A stretch of DNA of 64,000 bases, taken from NCBI GenBank assembly GCA_003389215.1, contig QQVP01000071.1, positions 164,165 through 228,164 on the forward strand. The letters are read 5' to 3'. Position numbers and translations under genes: made by a program. This stretch comes from Planctomycetota bacterium. Its GTDB lineage: Bacteria; Planctomycetota; Planctomycetia; Pirellulales; UBA7805. This document shows, in pieces, positions 11,720 through 19,847 of this stretch (positions are counted from its first letter, which is position 1; every line of letters begins with the position of its first letter). The notes under the pieces were generated by a model, which had not been told where the DNA came from, made no database searches, and saw only the letters and a list, made by a program, of their open reading frames with translations.

Positions 11720-12150
11720 GATGGTTCTCTTAACTTTCTGATTCCAAGGTCTACGTGATCCAAGCGAGTCACTTCAGGTACGTCAACGTGAGCGGGCAAC
11801 CGAGCACGCGAGACCGCAGGGTTACTCCCTGCGGCAGAACGATGCCCCCGCAAAACCGAGGGAGTCGACCGACTCCAATTCGGTTCCGCCTCCAATTCGG
11901 TTCCGCCTCCCATTCGGCTCCGCGAGCCTAAAGCATAACGGTCGGCTCGAAAGCCGTACAAGGGACCGCCACGGGGATTGCCGACCGCAGCTTGCCGTCA
12001 CGTTTGTTGACGGGTGGAAAACGCCAGAACTATATTGGCCCAGAACTAAATTGGCGATGCCGCGCCGCGACGGGCATGGCGGGACCGACTCGTCGGGAGA
12101 ACGGGGAGATTGAAAGGTGACGGGGATCCTCGACTTTTTTCAATAAGCGC
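11720..12150. other. Intergenic region with tandem repeats
   Basis: 431 bases between divergent genes. Apart from a 17-bp triple tandem repeat (11873-11923), the region shows no convincing gene. It should contain the promoters of the DUF3467 gene and of the glycosyltransferase gene. Confidence 0.4.
11873..11923. repeat. 17-bp tandem repeat, three copies
   Basis: CTCCAATTCGGTTCCGC occurs at 11873-11889 and 11890-11906, followed by a variant with two changes at 11907-11923. It lies in the intergenic region upstream of the DUF3467 gene. Confidence 0.85.
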
Positions 12151-13002
12151 ATGGCCGCTGCCGCGGCGTCCGAGTCCTTGGCCGCATCGGGAGCTACGGC
12201 ACCTGGCGTGACGGGATCTGGCGTGACGGGATCTGGCGTGACGGGATCTGGGGTGACGGGAACTGGGGTGACGGGGAGTTCTGCGTTGCTCAGGGTCTCA
12301 GTCATCATTCCCGTGCTCAATGAAGAGTCCCGCGTCGTCTCCGCCGTCGAGCGAGCTGTGGCTGCCGGCGCCTGGGAGGTCATCGTCGTCGACGGGGGCA
12401 GCCGCGATCGCACGGTCGCGTTGGCCGCAGCGACGCCCTGCAGGGTCCTCGAATCGCCGGCCGGCCGAGCGGTCCAGCAGAATCGTGGAGCGGCGGCGGC
12501 CGGGGGCGAGATCCTGCTATTTCTGCATGCCGACACCTGGCTGCCTGCCGGCGCCGTCGCGCAGGTCGTGCAGCTTGCCGAATCCGGCGAGACGGTCGTG
12601 GGCGCCTTCGCGCAGAGAATCGAAGCGAGCGCCTACGTCTATCGCCTGGTCGAGAGTGGCAACGCCCTGCGCGTGCGGCTGTTCGGTTTGGCCTACGGCG
12701 ACCAGGGGATCTTTCTGAGTCGAGACCTGTTCCAGCGGCTGGGTGGTTTTCCAGAGGTGCCACTCATGGAAGACGTGCGGCTGATGCGGAGCGTTCGCCG
12801 GCAACAGCGACTACACCTCTTGCCGGGACCGCTCCATGTCAGCCCGCGGCGTTGGCAGCGGCACGGCCTCGTCCGGCAGACCGTGCGGAACTGGCTGCTA
12901 CTCTGCGCGGAGCGACTGGGGGTTTCTCCCGCTCGACTGGCCCGCTTCTATCCCACCTGTACGGACTCGCCGGCGTCGAACTCCGCCGACCCGCAGCCGT
13001 GA
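12151..13002 (+). CDS. Family 2 glycosyltransferase, TIGR04283-like
   Basis: The core beginning V-S-V-I-I-P-V-L-N-E-E is a GT-A glycosyltransferase of family 2. Supporting motifs are V-I-V-V-D-G-G-S-x-D-x-T, G-R-A-x-Q-x-N-x-G-A, L-F-L-H-A-D-T, G-D-Q-G-I-F-L and P-L-M-E-D-V. The last two are typical of TIGR04283 proteins, which are linked to arsenosugar or lipid glycosylation. Starting at ATG 12151 the protein has 283 residues, including a strange N terminus of V-T-G-S-G repeats with no Shine-Dalgarno site. TTG 12286 (M-L-R-V-S-V-I-I-P), with GGGGAG 7 bases upstream, would give the normal family start and leave the repeats untranslated. I keep the longer form but favour TTG as the likely true start. 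Confidence 0.85.
   Translation: MAAAAASESLAASGATAPGVTGSGVTGSGVTGSGVTGTGVTGSSALLRVSVIIPVLNEESRVVSAVERAVAAGAWEVIVVDGGSRDRTVALAAATPCRVLESPAGRAVQQNRGAAAAGGEILLFLHADTWLPAGAVAQVVQLAESGETVVGAFAQRIEASAYVYRLVESGNALRVRLFGLAYGDQGIFLSRDLFQRLGGFPEVPLMEDVRLMRSVRRQQRLHLLPGPLHVSPRRWQRHGLVRQTVRNWLLLCAERLGVSPARLARFYPTCTDSPASNSADPQP
12203..12277. repeat. 15-bp tandem repeat, five copies
   Basis: CTGGCGTGACGGGAT occurs three times in a row (12203-12247), followed by two variants with GGGG in place of GGCG (12248-12277). If translated with the glycosyltransferase it encodes V-T-G-S-G repeats. The last copy contributes a GGGGAG that resembles a Shine-Dalgarno site for TTG 12286. Confidence 0.9.
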
Positions 13003-13148
13003 CCTGCCGGGCGAAGTCGCTGTCCGCTCGTCGCGAAGTTGTCGTGCGGAACACGCGGGAATTGCCAGCTCGCGGCGGTCGGTGCACAATGCAGAGGCTC
13101 GCAGGGGGCAGAGGCTCGCAGGGGATCCGCAGAACTGAGGAAACGAGC

Positions 13149-13373
13149 ATGTCGGCTCGATGTTGGCTACCCATGGTGGCGACCTGCCTGGTGCTGGTTG
13201 CCGGTTGCCAGGAAGAATTTCCTGTCGACGAACTCGGCACGATTCACGAGCGGATTCCCTTCGTCGAGGGCGTTGAAGAGCGGATCGAGATCCGTCGACC
13301 GCGAAGACGGCCCGCTCGGACCCGGCCGCAGACCGCCCCGGCGCCCGCCAACCAATCCGGCGGGAAGCCCTAA
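13149..13373 (+). CDS. Small lipoprotein of unknown function
   Basis: ATG 13149 gives 74 residues. The N terminus is a lipoprotein signal with a textbook lipobox, L-V-A-G-C at residues 16-20, so the mature protein would be about 55 residues anchored by Cys20. The mature part contains a short acidic/hydrophobic stretch (E-E-F-P-V-D-E-L-G-T-I-H-E-R-I-P-F-V-E-G) and an Arg/Pro-rich tail. I do not recognise the family. It is the first of three secreted or lipid-anchored unknown proteins in the same direction, leading into the SecA-like gene. Confidence 0.65.
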   Translation: MSARCWLPMVATCLVLVAGCQEEFPVDELGTIHERIPFVEGVEERIEIRRPRRRPARTRPQTAPAPANQSGGKP

Positions 13374-13663
13374 CGCACCAGAACGCCGGGCCCGGCCGGC
13401 CGGGTCCGCCCCGCTTCGCGGCCGCGCAGTGGAGTGGCGATTCAGCGCGAAATGCGGCGGTTTCCGCGCCCCCACGCCGACGTCCCGAAATGCTTGTTTC
13501 GGCCTCCCGCTCTGTCTAGGCTGGACTTTGCGCTTCGTCTCGCGAGCCTGGGCAATCCGTCGGGGCCGCAGAGACGCGAGCCGCAGATGCCCGACCGGCC
13601 GCACAGCTAGTGAGTCGGTCGAGCCGCATCGCCCTCGAATCCGAACACGTGGGAGGCCCTCCG

Positions 13664-14152
13664 ATGAAGAAACTACTCCGAGCCGCCGTTCTTTGTTCCG
13701 TCGTTGTCGTGGTGCTCGTCGCAGCACCCCGTGCCGAGGCACAGCAAGTCGTGACCGCGCCCTTTGGGTTCGGTCCCGGCTACGGGCTGGGGTTCGGGCC
13801 GAACTTCCTGCTCGACCAGCGCCCTCCCTACTTCGCGTTGTTCCCGCCGGTCTATTACAAGCATCCGATCATCGCCCGGCAGTATGGCTACAGTCCGTTC
13901 GCCTATTACCCCTATCCGGTCGAGCCTTCTCTGAATCGAGGTGAAGAGCCGAAGCCGAAGACGATTTCGAATCCGTACTACGAAGGAGCGAAGAAGAGCG
14001 AATCGGTCGAAGCGAACGAGGCCTCGGCCGTGACACGGCCTCTGCGGATACGGAATCCCTACTACGACACCTCGCTTCGCGAAGCCAGCAGTGCCGGCAC
14101 GCCGCGGGCCCAGCGGATCTATCCCACGGAGCGATCCGCGATCGAGCTGTGA
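13664..14152 (+). CDS. Secreted Tyr/Pro-rich protein of unknown function
   Basis: ATG 13664, with GGGAGG about 10 bases upstream, gives 162 residues. Residues 1-25 (M-K-K-L-L-R-A, a hydrophobic core, A-R-A-E-A-Q) form a clear Sec signal peptide with A-x-A cleavage. The mature protein is rich in Gly, Pro, Phe and Tyr near its start (G-F-G-P-G-Y-G-L-G-F-G-P). It contains two similar segments, I-S-N-P-Y-Y-E and I-R-N-P-Y-Y-D. No catalytic motif is visible. The composition suggests a structural envelope protein, but that is inference. Confidence 0.65.
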   Translation: MKKLLRAAVLCSVVVVVLVAAPRAEAQQVVTAPFGFGPGYGLGFGPNFLLDQRPPYFALFPPVYYKHPIIARQYGYSPFAYYPYPVEPSLNRGEEPKPKTISNPYYEGAKKSESVEANEASAVTRPLRIRNPYYDTSLREASSAGTPRAQRIYPTERSAIEL

Positions 14153-14374
14153 GAGTTCGTCGGCTCTGACGGCAGCCAGGCTGGCCGCGGGGGCGCGAGC
14201 GCGAAATCGACCTGGACACATCGGCCGTGTCTGCTATCGTACCGCCCCTCGCTTGGTTCGTCGGGCTGGCGTTCCCCGCGGGCCCCCCGCGCGCGGAAGC
14301 GCGTCTTGGCGACCTGACACACCGCGCGGGCGGAATAAAGAGACGTATCTGAACAGGTGGAAAGGAGTCCGCCG

Positions 14375-15478
14375 ATGTCACGGTACCGGCTGTTGGCGAT
14401 GTTGCTCGTCGTGTGCTGCGCGGTCGCTTGTCGGAGTCAGCCCGTGATTGGCGATCCTTTCGGCCGCACCACGATTCCGCCACCGGCAACCGGCGGCGTG
14501 CCGGCCGCGGCGACGCCGGCTCCCTACTACCCTCAACCGGGCGCGACGACCTACCCTCAACCGACCTACCCGCAGCCGGGAGCGACGAGGCCGGGGAATC
14601 TGGTGCCCGTCCCGAACGGAACGGTCCAACCCCAGTTGCCCGCCACGCCCCAACCCGGCCTGCCACCGGCCGGCCAGCCAATCTACCCATCGACCCTCCA
14701 GCCGTCGTTCCCGGCGCTTCCCCAGCAACCTTCGACGTCGACGCCTGCCCCGACATTTCGGCAAGGGTCGGGAATTGCCCCTTCGCGTTCCGCGGCACCT
14801 CAGTTAGCGGATGCCACGAACACGCAAGTCCGACCGGTGAGCCATCAGCCGCGGCTGCGGCCCGTGCCGTCGTTTAGTGACAACGACGCACGCTCGACTG
14901 GTTGGAACGCGGTCGTCAACATCGACGCCGACGCGCAAGGCGAACCGGTGATCCGCATCGAGGAGAACGCCGCACCCGCTTCGGTCTCGAACGCTGGCTC
15001 AGCCTCATCCGAACCGGCAGAGGACGAATCGGTCTTCGACGACGAGCCGGCCGACCCGCTCGCGCCGCGAGGTTCGGTCCTGCGGAGTTCCCGCACGAGT
15101 TCTCCTGTCACTCCCGCGTCGGCGACCATTGCCGTCGACGCGGAACCGTCTACGGGCGGCGCGTCGGTCGTTAAACCACCGGCACAATTCCGGCCGGTGG
15201 CGGTCCGTCCGCCCGCCCGCTACGGCCACGCACCCGACTACAGCTGGCTCAAGGGCCGGCTCGAGTATTCGGCGGCGCGGAAGCAGTGGAAACTCCGCTA
15301 CCTGCCCCTGGACGGCCGCACCGATGAGTACGGGGGCAGCGTCGTGCTCGACAACGTCGACGAGAGCAGCTACGCCGCCGGCGACTTTGTGGCAGTGCGG
15401 GGCCAACTCGGCAAGCCCGATCCCGAAACGCGCGACTTCGCGGCGACCTATCGCGTGACGCAAATGAAGTCGATGTAA
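14375..15478 (+). CDS. Proline-rich lipoprotein with C-terminal beta domain
   Basis: ATG 14375, behind AAAGGAG, gives 367 residues. The signal segment ends A-V-A-C at residues 16-19, a lipobox. About 100 residues of Pro/Thr/Gln/Tyr-rich low-complexity sequence follow, containing repeated Y-P-Q-P-x-x units, and then an acidic/Ser-rich linker. The C-terminal ~80 residues (from D-Y-S-W-L-K-G-R-L-E-Y) form a compact beta-rich domain, possibly OB-like, ending V-T-Q-M-K-S-M. I do not recognise the domain. The layout is that of an envelope lipoprotein with a flexible stalk. It ends 13 bases before the SecA-like gene. Confidence 0.68.
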   Translation: MSRYRLLAMLLVVCCAVACRSQPVIGDPFGRTTIPPPATGGVPAAATPAPYYPQPGATTYPQPTYPQPGATRPGNLVPVPNGTVQPQLPATPQPGLPPAGQPIYPSTLQPSFPALPQQPSTSTPAPTFRQGSGIAPSRSAAPQLADATNTQVRPVSHQPRLRPVPSFSDNDARSTGWNAVVNIDADAQGEPVIRIEENAAPASVSNAGSASSEPAEDESVFDDEPADPLAPRGSVLRSSRTSSPVTPASATIAVDAEPSTGGASVVKPPAQFRPVAVRPPARYGHAPDYSWLKGRLEYSAARKQWKLRYLPLDGRTDEYGGSVVLDNVDESSYAAGDFVAVRGQLGKPDPETRDFAATYRVTQMKSM

Positions 15479-15491
15479 CGGGCAGCCTGTG

Positions 15492-17471
15492 ATGTCTCTG
15501 ACGGTCGAGCCAGCGCGCGAGACAACTGCCACGCTGCCCGACGTGCCACGCTTGTGGGCTCCCTGGTACGGCATCGCCACACACTCGCTCGGCAGTGCGA
15601 GGCGCCAGGTCGAGGAGATTCTTGCCGCCGAGCCTGAGCTTCGCGCCCTCGACGCCGACTCGCTCCGCAAACGCAGCCTCTCGTTGCAGTACCAGGCGAA
15701 GAGCGGTGCGGTGGCCGGCGATCTGCTCGTGGAGGCCTTTGCCCTGGTACGCGAGGCCGCCGACCGGACACTCGGCATGCGGCACTATCCGGTCCAACTG
15801 CTGGGGGGAATCGCGCTGCAACTGCCGGCGATCGCCGAAATGCAGACCGGCGAGGGTAAGACCCTGACCGCCACGTTGCCGACGTACCTCGCCGCCATCT
15901 ATGGCCGGGGCACGCATCTCGCCACTGCGAACGATTACCTGGCCAGTCGCGACGCGCTGACGATGCGACCGCTCTTCGAATGCCTGGGCCTTTCGGTCGG
16001 CGTGGTCACGGCCGACACCGACCCGACGCAGCGGCGCAAGGCCTATCAGGACGATGTGACCTATGGCACGGCCAAGGAGTTCGGGTTCGACTTCTTGCGC
16101 GATCGTCTCATGCGGCGTAATCTGGCCGACGGCAACTACGACTTCCTCGGCCGCATGCTGGAGGTGACGGACGGTTCGCGGCAGAGCGAACCGCTGCAAC
16201 GCGAACCCTTTTTTGCGTTGGTCGACGAAGCGGACAGCCTGCTGATCGACGAAGCTCGCACACCACTGGTGATCAGTGCCACTCCGGAGGTCGATGCGGA
16301 AGAGGCGACGGCCTATCACTGGGCGGCGGCCGTCGCGCCGCAATTCGACGCGGGAGAGCATTTCACCTTCGACGTCGACACGCGGCACGTGGAACTGACC
16401 GCCGGCGGGCGGCGACATGCCCGTACGCTGCCTCACCCGGCGGAACTCAATGCCGTCAGCATGCTCTCGATCTACCAATATCTGGAAACGGCGATTCGCG
16501 TCCTCCGCGACTTCGAGCGCGATCGACAGTACATCGTGCGCGACGGCGAAGTGGTCATCGTCGACGAGTTTACCGGCCGACTTTCGGAAGGACGGAAGTG
16601 GCAGGCCGGCATCCATCAGGCGGTCGAAGCCAAAGAGGGGGTCGAAGCGACCGCCTCGTCCGGTCAGGCGGCGCGGATCACCGTGCAGGACTTCTTTCTC
16701 CGCTACCAACACCTGGCAGGCATGACCGGCACGGCTCGGAACAGCGCCCGCGAGTTGCGTCGCATCTACGGCCTGCCCGTGGTCGCCATTCCCACGAATC
16801 GGCCGGTCCGCCGTGAGCAGCTCCCAGCGGAGGTCTACTCGCACGCTGCCGCCAAATGGGCGGCGATTGTCGCCGAGGTCGGACAGATGCACGCCCAGGG
16901 AAGACCGGTGCTGATCGGGACCCGCTCAATCGACAAGTCGGAACAGCTCTCGCGGCTGCTCGACGAGGCGGGAATCGCCCACCGCGTGTTGAACGCCAAC
17001 CGCATTGCCGAGGAAGCCGCGGTCGTTGCCGAGGCAGGGGAGCCCGGTCGCGTCACCGTGGCGACCAACATGGCCGGTCGCGGGACCGACATTGTGCTCG
17101 GCGAGGGCGTCGCGGAATTGGGCGGACTACACGTGATTGGCACGGAACTGCACGAGTCGGCACGCATCGACCGCCAGCTGGTCGGACGCTGCGGCCGCCA
17201 GGGCGATCCGGGCAGCTTCCGTCAATTCATGGCGGCCGACGACGACCTTCTCAAGGCGGCGCTGGGCGACAAGAAGGCGAGCCGCATCGCGCGGCGCGTG
17301 GGCGACGGCTTTGCCCCGCTCGCCGGTTTCGAAGGGCTGCTGCGGCGCGCTCAGCGACGCGTCGAACGACGGCATTTCACCGCCCGCCGGATGCTGATGT
17401 ATCATGAGCGACAGCGACGAGAGTTGCAGCAGAAGATGGGACAGGACCCGTATCTCGACTCGCCCGGCTAA
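15492..17471 (+). CDS. secA: Short SecA-like preprotein translocase ATPase
   Basis: A 659-residue protein (GTG 15489 is an alternative start). It has the SecA helicase motor: M-Q-T-G-E-G-K-T (about 117-124), the A-N-D-Y-L-A-x-R-D motif, D-E-A-D-S-L-L-I-D-E-A-R-T-P-L (about 245), M-A-G-R-G-T-D-I-V-L-G-E-G-V (about 526) and G-R-C-G-R-Q-G-D-P-G. SecA drives export through SecYEG. Canonical SecA has 800-1000 residues. This one ends soon after the start of the helical scaffold (H-F-T-A-R-R-M-L-M-Y-H-E-R-Q-R), so most of the helical scaffold/wing and the zinc-binding tail are missing. It is probably an accessory SecA. Genes for predicted lipoproteins lie directly upstream. Confidence 0.85.
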   Translation: MSLTVEPARETTATLPDVPRLWAPWYGIATHSLGSARRQVEEILAAEPELRALDADSLRKRSLSLQYQAKSGAVAGDLLVEAFALVREAADRTLGMRHYPVQLLGGIALQLPAIAEMQTGEGKTLTATLPTYLAAIYGRGTHLATANDYLASRDALTMRPLFECLGLSVGVVTADTDPTQRRKAYQDDVTYGTAKEFGFDFLRDRLMRRNLADGNYDFLGRMLEVTDGSRQSEPLQREPFFALVDEADSLLIDEARTPLVISATPEVDAEEATAYHWAAAVAPQFDAGEHFTFDVDTRHVELTAGGRRHARTLPHPAELNAVSMLSIYQYLETAIRVLRDFERDRQYIVRDGEVVIVDEFTGRLSEGRKWQAGIHQAVEAKEGVEATASSGQAARITVQDFFLRYQHLAGMTGTARNSARELRRIYGLPVVAIPTNRPVRREQLPAEVYSHAAAKWAAIVAEVGQMHAQGRPVLIGTRSIDKSEQLSRLLDEAGIAHRVLNANRIAEEAAVVAEAGEPGRVTVATNMAGRGTDIVLGEGVAELGGLHVIGTELHESARIDRQLVGRCGRQGDPGSFRQFMAADDDLLKAALGDKKASRIARRVGDGFAPLAGFEGLLRRAQRRVERRHFTARRMLMYHERQRRELQQKMGQDPYLDSPG

Positions 17472-17531
17472 AGGCGCCGCCACACCCGGCTGCCCACTGG
17501 TCCGCGGGACCCCAACGCGCGAAGACGGTGG

Positions 17532-18218
17532 ATGCTCGAAGATTGTTATCAGCTCGCCCTGGACAAGCTCCGCGGACACCTGGACGCCGTGGGCCACACC
17601 TATGCCGATGACGACGGCGACTTGATCGTGTCGGGACACCGCATCGGCCTGTCGATCGCCTTCGAGGGATTCAGCCGGCAGCAGAACCAGGCCCTGGCTC
17701 CGCTCGACATTTGTGTTCACCTCGATGGCGACGAGGGGGACCGCTTTCGCGTTGGCACCATTGGCGTGGGTGCCACGCAATCGCAGGCCCTGGCCGCGGC
17801 GGTCGAGGAGTGGCATCTGTTAGCGGCGGCGCCCTTGCTGGCGGCTTTGGGAGCGGCCGCCCCCTCGCGACGCCGCACGGCCGAGACGTCGCAGCTCGCC
17901 GGCTGGGATCTGTTTCCCGGACGGGCCGGCGTGCGCGGACCGGTACCGGCGGGGCTGCAGCCGGGCGGTCCCTTCTGGAACCAGCTGCTGCTCGCCTTGC
18001 GATCTGAAGTCTCGAACTGGTCGGCGGCGGACGATTTCGCCCTGCGGAGCATCTTCGTGATGGGAAGCGGCGGGGCGGAAGCGAGCGCCCAAGCGGCCGT
18101 CGACGGCTTCGTCAACGAGCCGCTCAGCGACGCGATCAGCCAATTGCCCTGGCCCGCCACCGGCGAGCCCTACTTCTACAAGCAGCTGTTCGTGCTGCGG
18201 TGCCGGCCAACCACATGA
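17532..18218 (+). CDS. Hypothetical cytoplasmic protein (possibly DUF6348-like)
   Basis: A 228-residue protein with no signal peptide or membrane segment. The N terminus (L-D-K-L-R-G-H-L-D-A-V-G-H-T-Y-A-D-D-D-G-D-L-I-V-S-G-H-R-I-G) resembles immunity/SUKH-like or DUF6348-type folds in which a helix is followed by an acidic beta hairpin. I cannot assign it firmly. The stretch F-R-V-G-T-I-G-V-G-A-T-Q-S-Q-A-L-A-A-A-V-E-E-W-H suggests a conserved core. It starts 60 bases after the SecA-like gene on the same strand and may be co-transcribed with it. Confidence 0.6.
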   Translation: MLEDCYQLALDKLRGHLDAVGHTYADDDGDLIVSGHRIGLSIAFEGFSRQQNQALAPLDICVHLDGDEGDRFRVGTIGVGATQSQALAAAVEEWHLLAAAPLLAALGAAAPSRRRTAETSQLAGWDLFPGRAGVRGPVPAGLQPGGPFWNQLLLALRSEVSNWSAADDFALRSIFVMGSGGAEASAQAAVDGFVNEPLSDAISQLPWPATGEPYFYKQLFVLRCRPTT

Positions 18219-18387
18219 AGACGCCCGCGAGGGCGGCAGCGCCGTGTGCCGTACCGCGGCGGCGGGACGACGTAGGCCGACGAATCCGGACAGCGGCACA
18301 ACGCGTGCCAATTGCGGCAGGAATCCGGTCACCTGACGGTGGGTGCTTCTCTTGGCGCGGCCCCGTCGATGCGCTCCAATGGAGGGC

Positions 18388-19458
18388 ATGGCTACCGATC
18401 TGGATATCCGCGTGGCGGTCCCCTCTGCTCCGCCTTCCACCGATGTTCGGCCGGCGCCGATCTTTATCGGCCCGATCAAGGTCGACCCGCCGGTGCTGCA
18501 GGCCCCCATGGCGGGCTTCACGAACTACGCTTTTCGGCAAATCGTCCGCGACTTTGGCGGTGCGGGCCTGCAGGCCACCGAAATGATCAACGCCAAGGGC
18601 TTCCTGCACATGGACGCCCGCGACGCGGGCTTTCCCGATCGACTGTGGGGCGTGGCCGACGAGGCGCGTCCCTTGGCGGTGCAGATTTGGGACAACGACC
18701 CCGACGATCTGGCGGCCGTGGGGCGGCGGCTGGCCCGTGAGTTCGGCGTCTCGGTCGTCGATATCAACTTCGGTTGCCCCGTCAAGCAAGTCACCGAGAA
18801 GGCCCACAGCGGCAGCTACTTGCTCAAGCATCCCGACCGCATGGGCACGATCATCGAGCGGGTCGTGGCGGCCTGCGCCCCGACGCCCGTGACGGCCAAG
18901 ATCCGCCTCGGCTGCACGCGCGACCGCATCAACGCGATCGACGTGGCCCAGGTCGTCGAAGGTGCCGGGGCGGCGGCTCTGACCGTCCACGGTCGCACGG
19001 CTCAGGACTACTTCAAGGGCACGGCCGACTGGGACCACATCTCGGCGATTCGGCCCTATCTGCAGCGGATTCCGCTCATCGGCAACGGCGATCTGGCCTC
19101 GGCTGCCGCGGTGGTCGAGGCGTTTCGCCGCTACGACGTCGATGGCGTGATGATTGCCCGGGCGGCCCTCGGCAAGCCTTGGCTGTTTCGCCAGGCGGCC
19201 GCGGCATTGGCCGGCGAGCCGGTCCCACCCGATCCGACCCTCGCGGAAGAGCGCGCCCTCTTGCTGCACCACTACGAGTTGGTCTGTCGGCGCTTCGGCG
19301 AGACCAAGGGTAGCGTCCTCATGCGCAAGTACGCCTGCTGCTACGCCCAGGGCCGTACGGGAGCGCGGGAGTTTCGCAAGCAGGTGGCGAAGGTGAAGAC
19401 GCCGGCGGAATTTCGGGCGGCGGTGGCGGAGTACTTTCCGCGCGAAGTGGCGGGCTAG
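18388..19458 (+). CDS. dusB: tRNA-dihydrouridine synthase, DusB type
   Basis: An FMN-dependent enzyme that reduces uridine to dihydrouridine in tRNA D-loops. Motifs are V-L-Q-A-P-M-A-G-F-T-N-Y-A-F-R (FMN barrel start), E-M-I-N-A-K-G, V-D-I-N-F-G-C-P-V-K-Q-V containing the catalytic Cys, V-H-G-R-T-A-Q-D-Y-F-K-G, and N-G-D-L with G-V-M-I-A-R-A-A-L-G-K-P-W-L-F. From ATG 18388 the product is 356 residues; ATG 18379 adds three residues and cannot be excluded. A second Dus homologue lies at 35963-37066. The stop codon TAG lies inside the inverted-repeat end of the element at 19455-19616. Confidence 0.93.
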   Translation: MATDLDIRVAVPSAPPSTDVRPAPIFIGPIKVDPPVLQAPMAGFTNYAFRQIVRDFGGAGLQATEMINAKGFLHMDARDAGFPDRLWGVADEARPLAVQIWDNDPDDLAAVGRRLAREFGVSVVDINFGCPVKQVTEKAHSGSYLLKHPDRMGTIIERVVAACAPTPVTAKIRLGCTRDRINAIDVAQVVEGAGAAALTVHGRTAQDYFKGTADWDHISAIRPYLQRIPLIGNGDLASAAAVVEAFRRYDVDGVMIARAALGKPWLFRQAAAALAGEPVPPDPTLAEERALLLHHYELVCRRFGETKGSVLMRKYACCYAQGRTGAREFRKQVAKVKTPAEFRAAVAEYFPREVAG

Positions 19459-19616
19459 AGCGTGTCTAGGATAGGTGTAGCGTCATTGGCGTAGGCGAGG
19501 CAAGTTTGGCAAGGAGGCCGAAGCAGACGAATTGGTAAATTCGTCGATGCAGGTCGACGTAGCCAAGCACAGCCGCAGCTAGCCAAGACGCTAGAGATAA
19601 ACGAGACGCGCTCTAG
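19455..19616. repeat. 162-bp imperfect hairpin element (MITE- or REP-like) between convergent genes
   Basis: CTAGAGCGTGTCT at 19455-19467 and AGACGCGCTCTAG at 19604-19616 are inverted repeats matching at 12 of 13 positions. Further inside, TAGCGTC-TTGGC-like segments also pair. The centre holds a perfect 8-bp stem, GACGAATT-GGTA-AATTCGTC (19526-19545). The whole element can fold into one long imperfect hairpin. The CTAG at each end contains the stop codon of the dus gene (TAG 19456-19458) and of the metS-like gene (CTA 19613-19615). It may be a MITE, a REP-type element or a two-way terminator. Confidence 0.7.
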
Positions 19617-19813
19617 TCCGTCTCGTCGGTGTCGCCGGTGTCGATCTCCAGCGGCCCCTTGATGTGCTCTTCGACGTCGACCGGCGGGAGGGATAGCACC
19701 TTGTAGAGGCAGAAGCTGACCAAGGTCAGTACGGATCCGATTGAGACGAGCATAATGGACCAGCCGGCACCACTAAGCGGCTCGGCGGCGGCCAGTATCG
19801 TCGAACTCAACAT
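19613..19813 (-). CDS. Small single-pass membrane protein, MetS-like NSS transporter subunit
   Basis: A 66-residue protein with one membrane helix (about 18-40, G-W-S-I-M-L-V-S-I-G-S-V-L-T-L-V-S-F) followed by a short acidic cytoplasmic tail (D-T-G-D-T-D-E-T-D). It lies 34 bases downstream of a neurotransmitter:sodium-symporter-family gene, the same arrangement as in the MetPS methionine/alanine importers, where a ~60-residue one-helix protein is needed for transport. Size, topology and position support a MetS-like role, but sequence identity is not established. Its stop lies in the terminal repeat of the hairpin element. Confidence 0.7.
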   Translation of the reverse strand: MLSSTILAAAEPLSGAGWSIMLVSIGSVLTLVSFCLYKVLSLPPVDVEEHIKGPLEIDTGDTDETD

Positions 19814-19847
19814 GGCAATCCCTCCCGAATAGCGACCGGACGCATGG

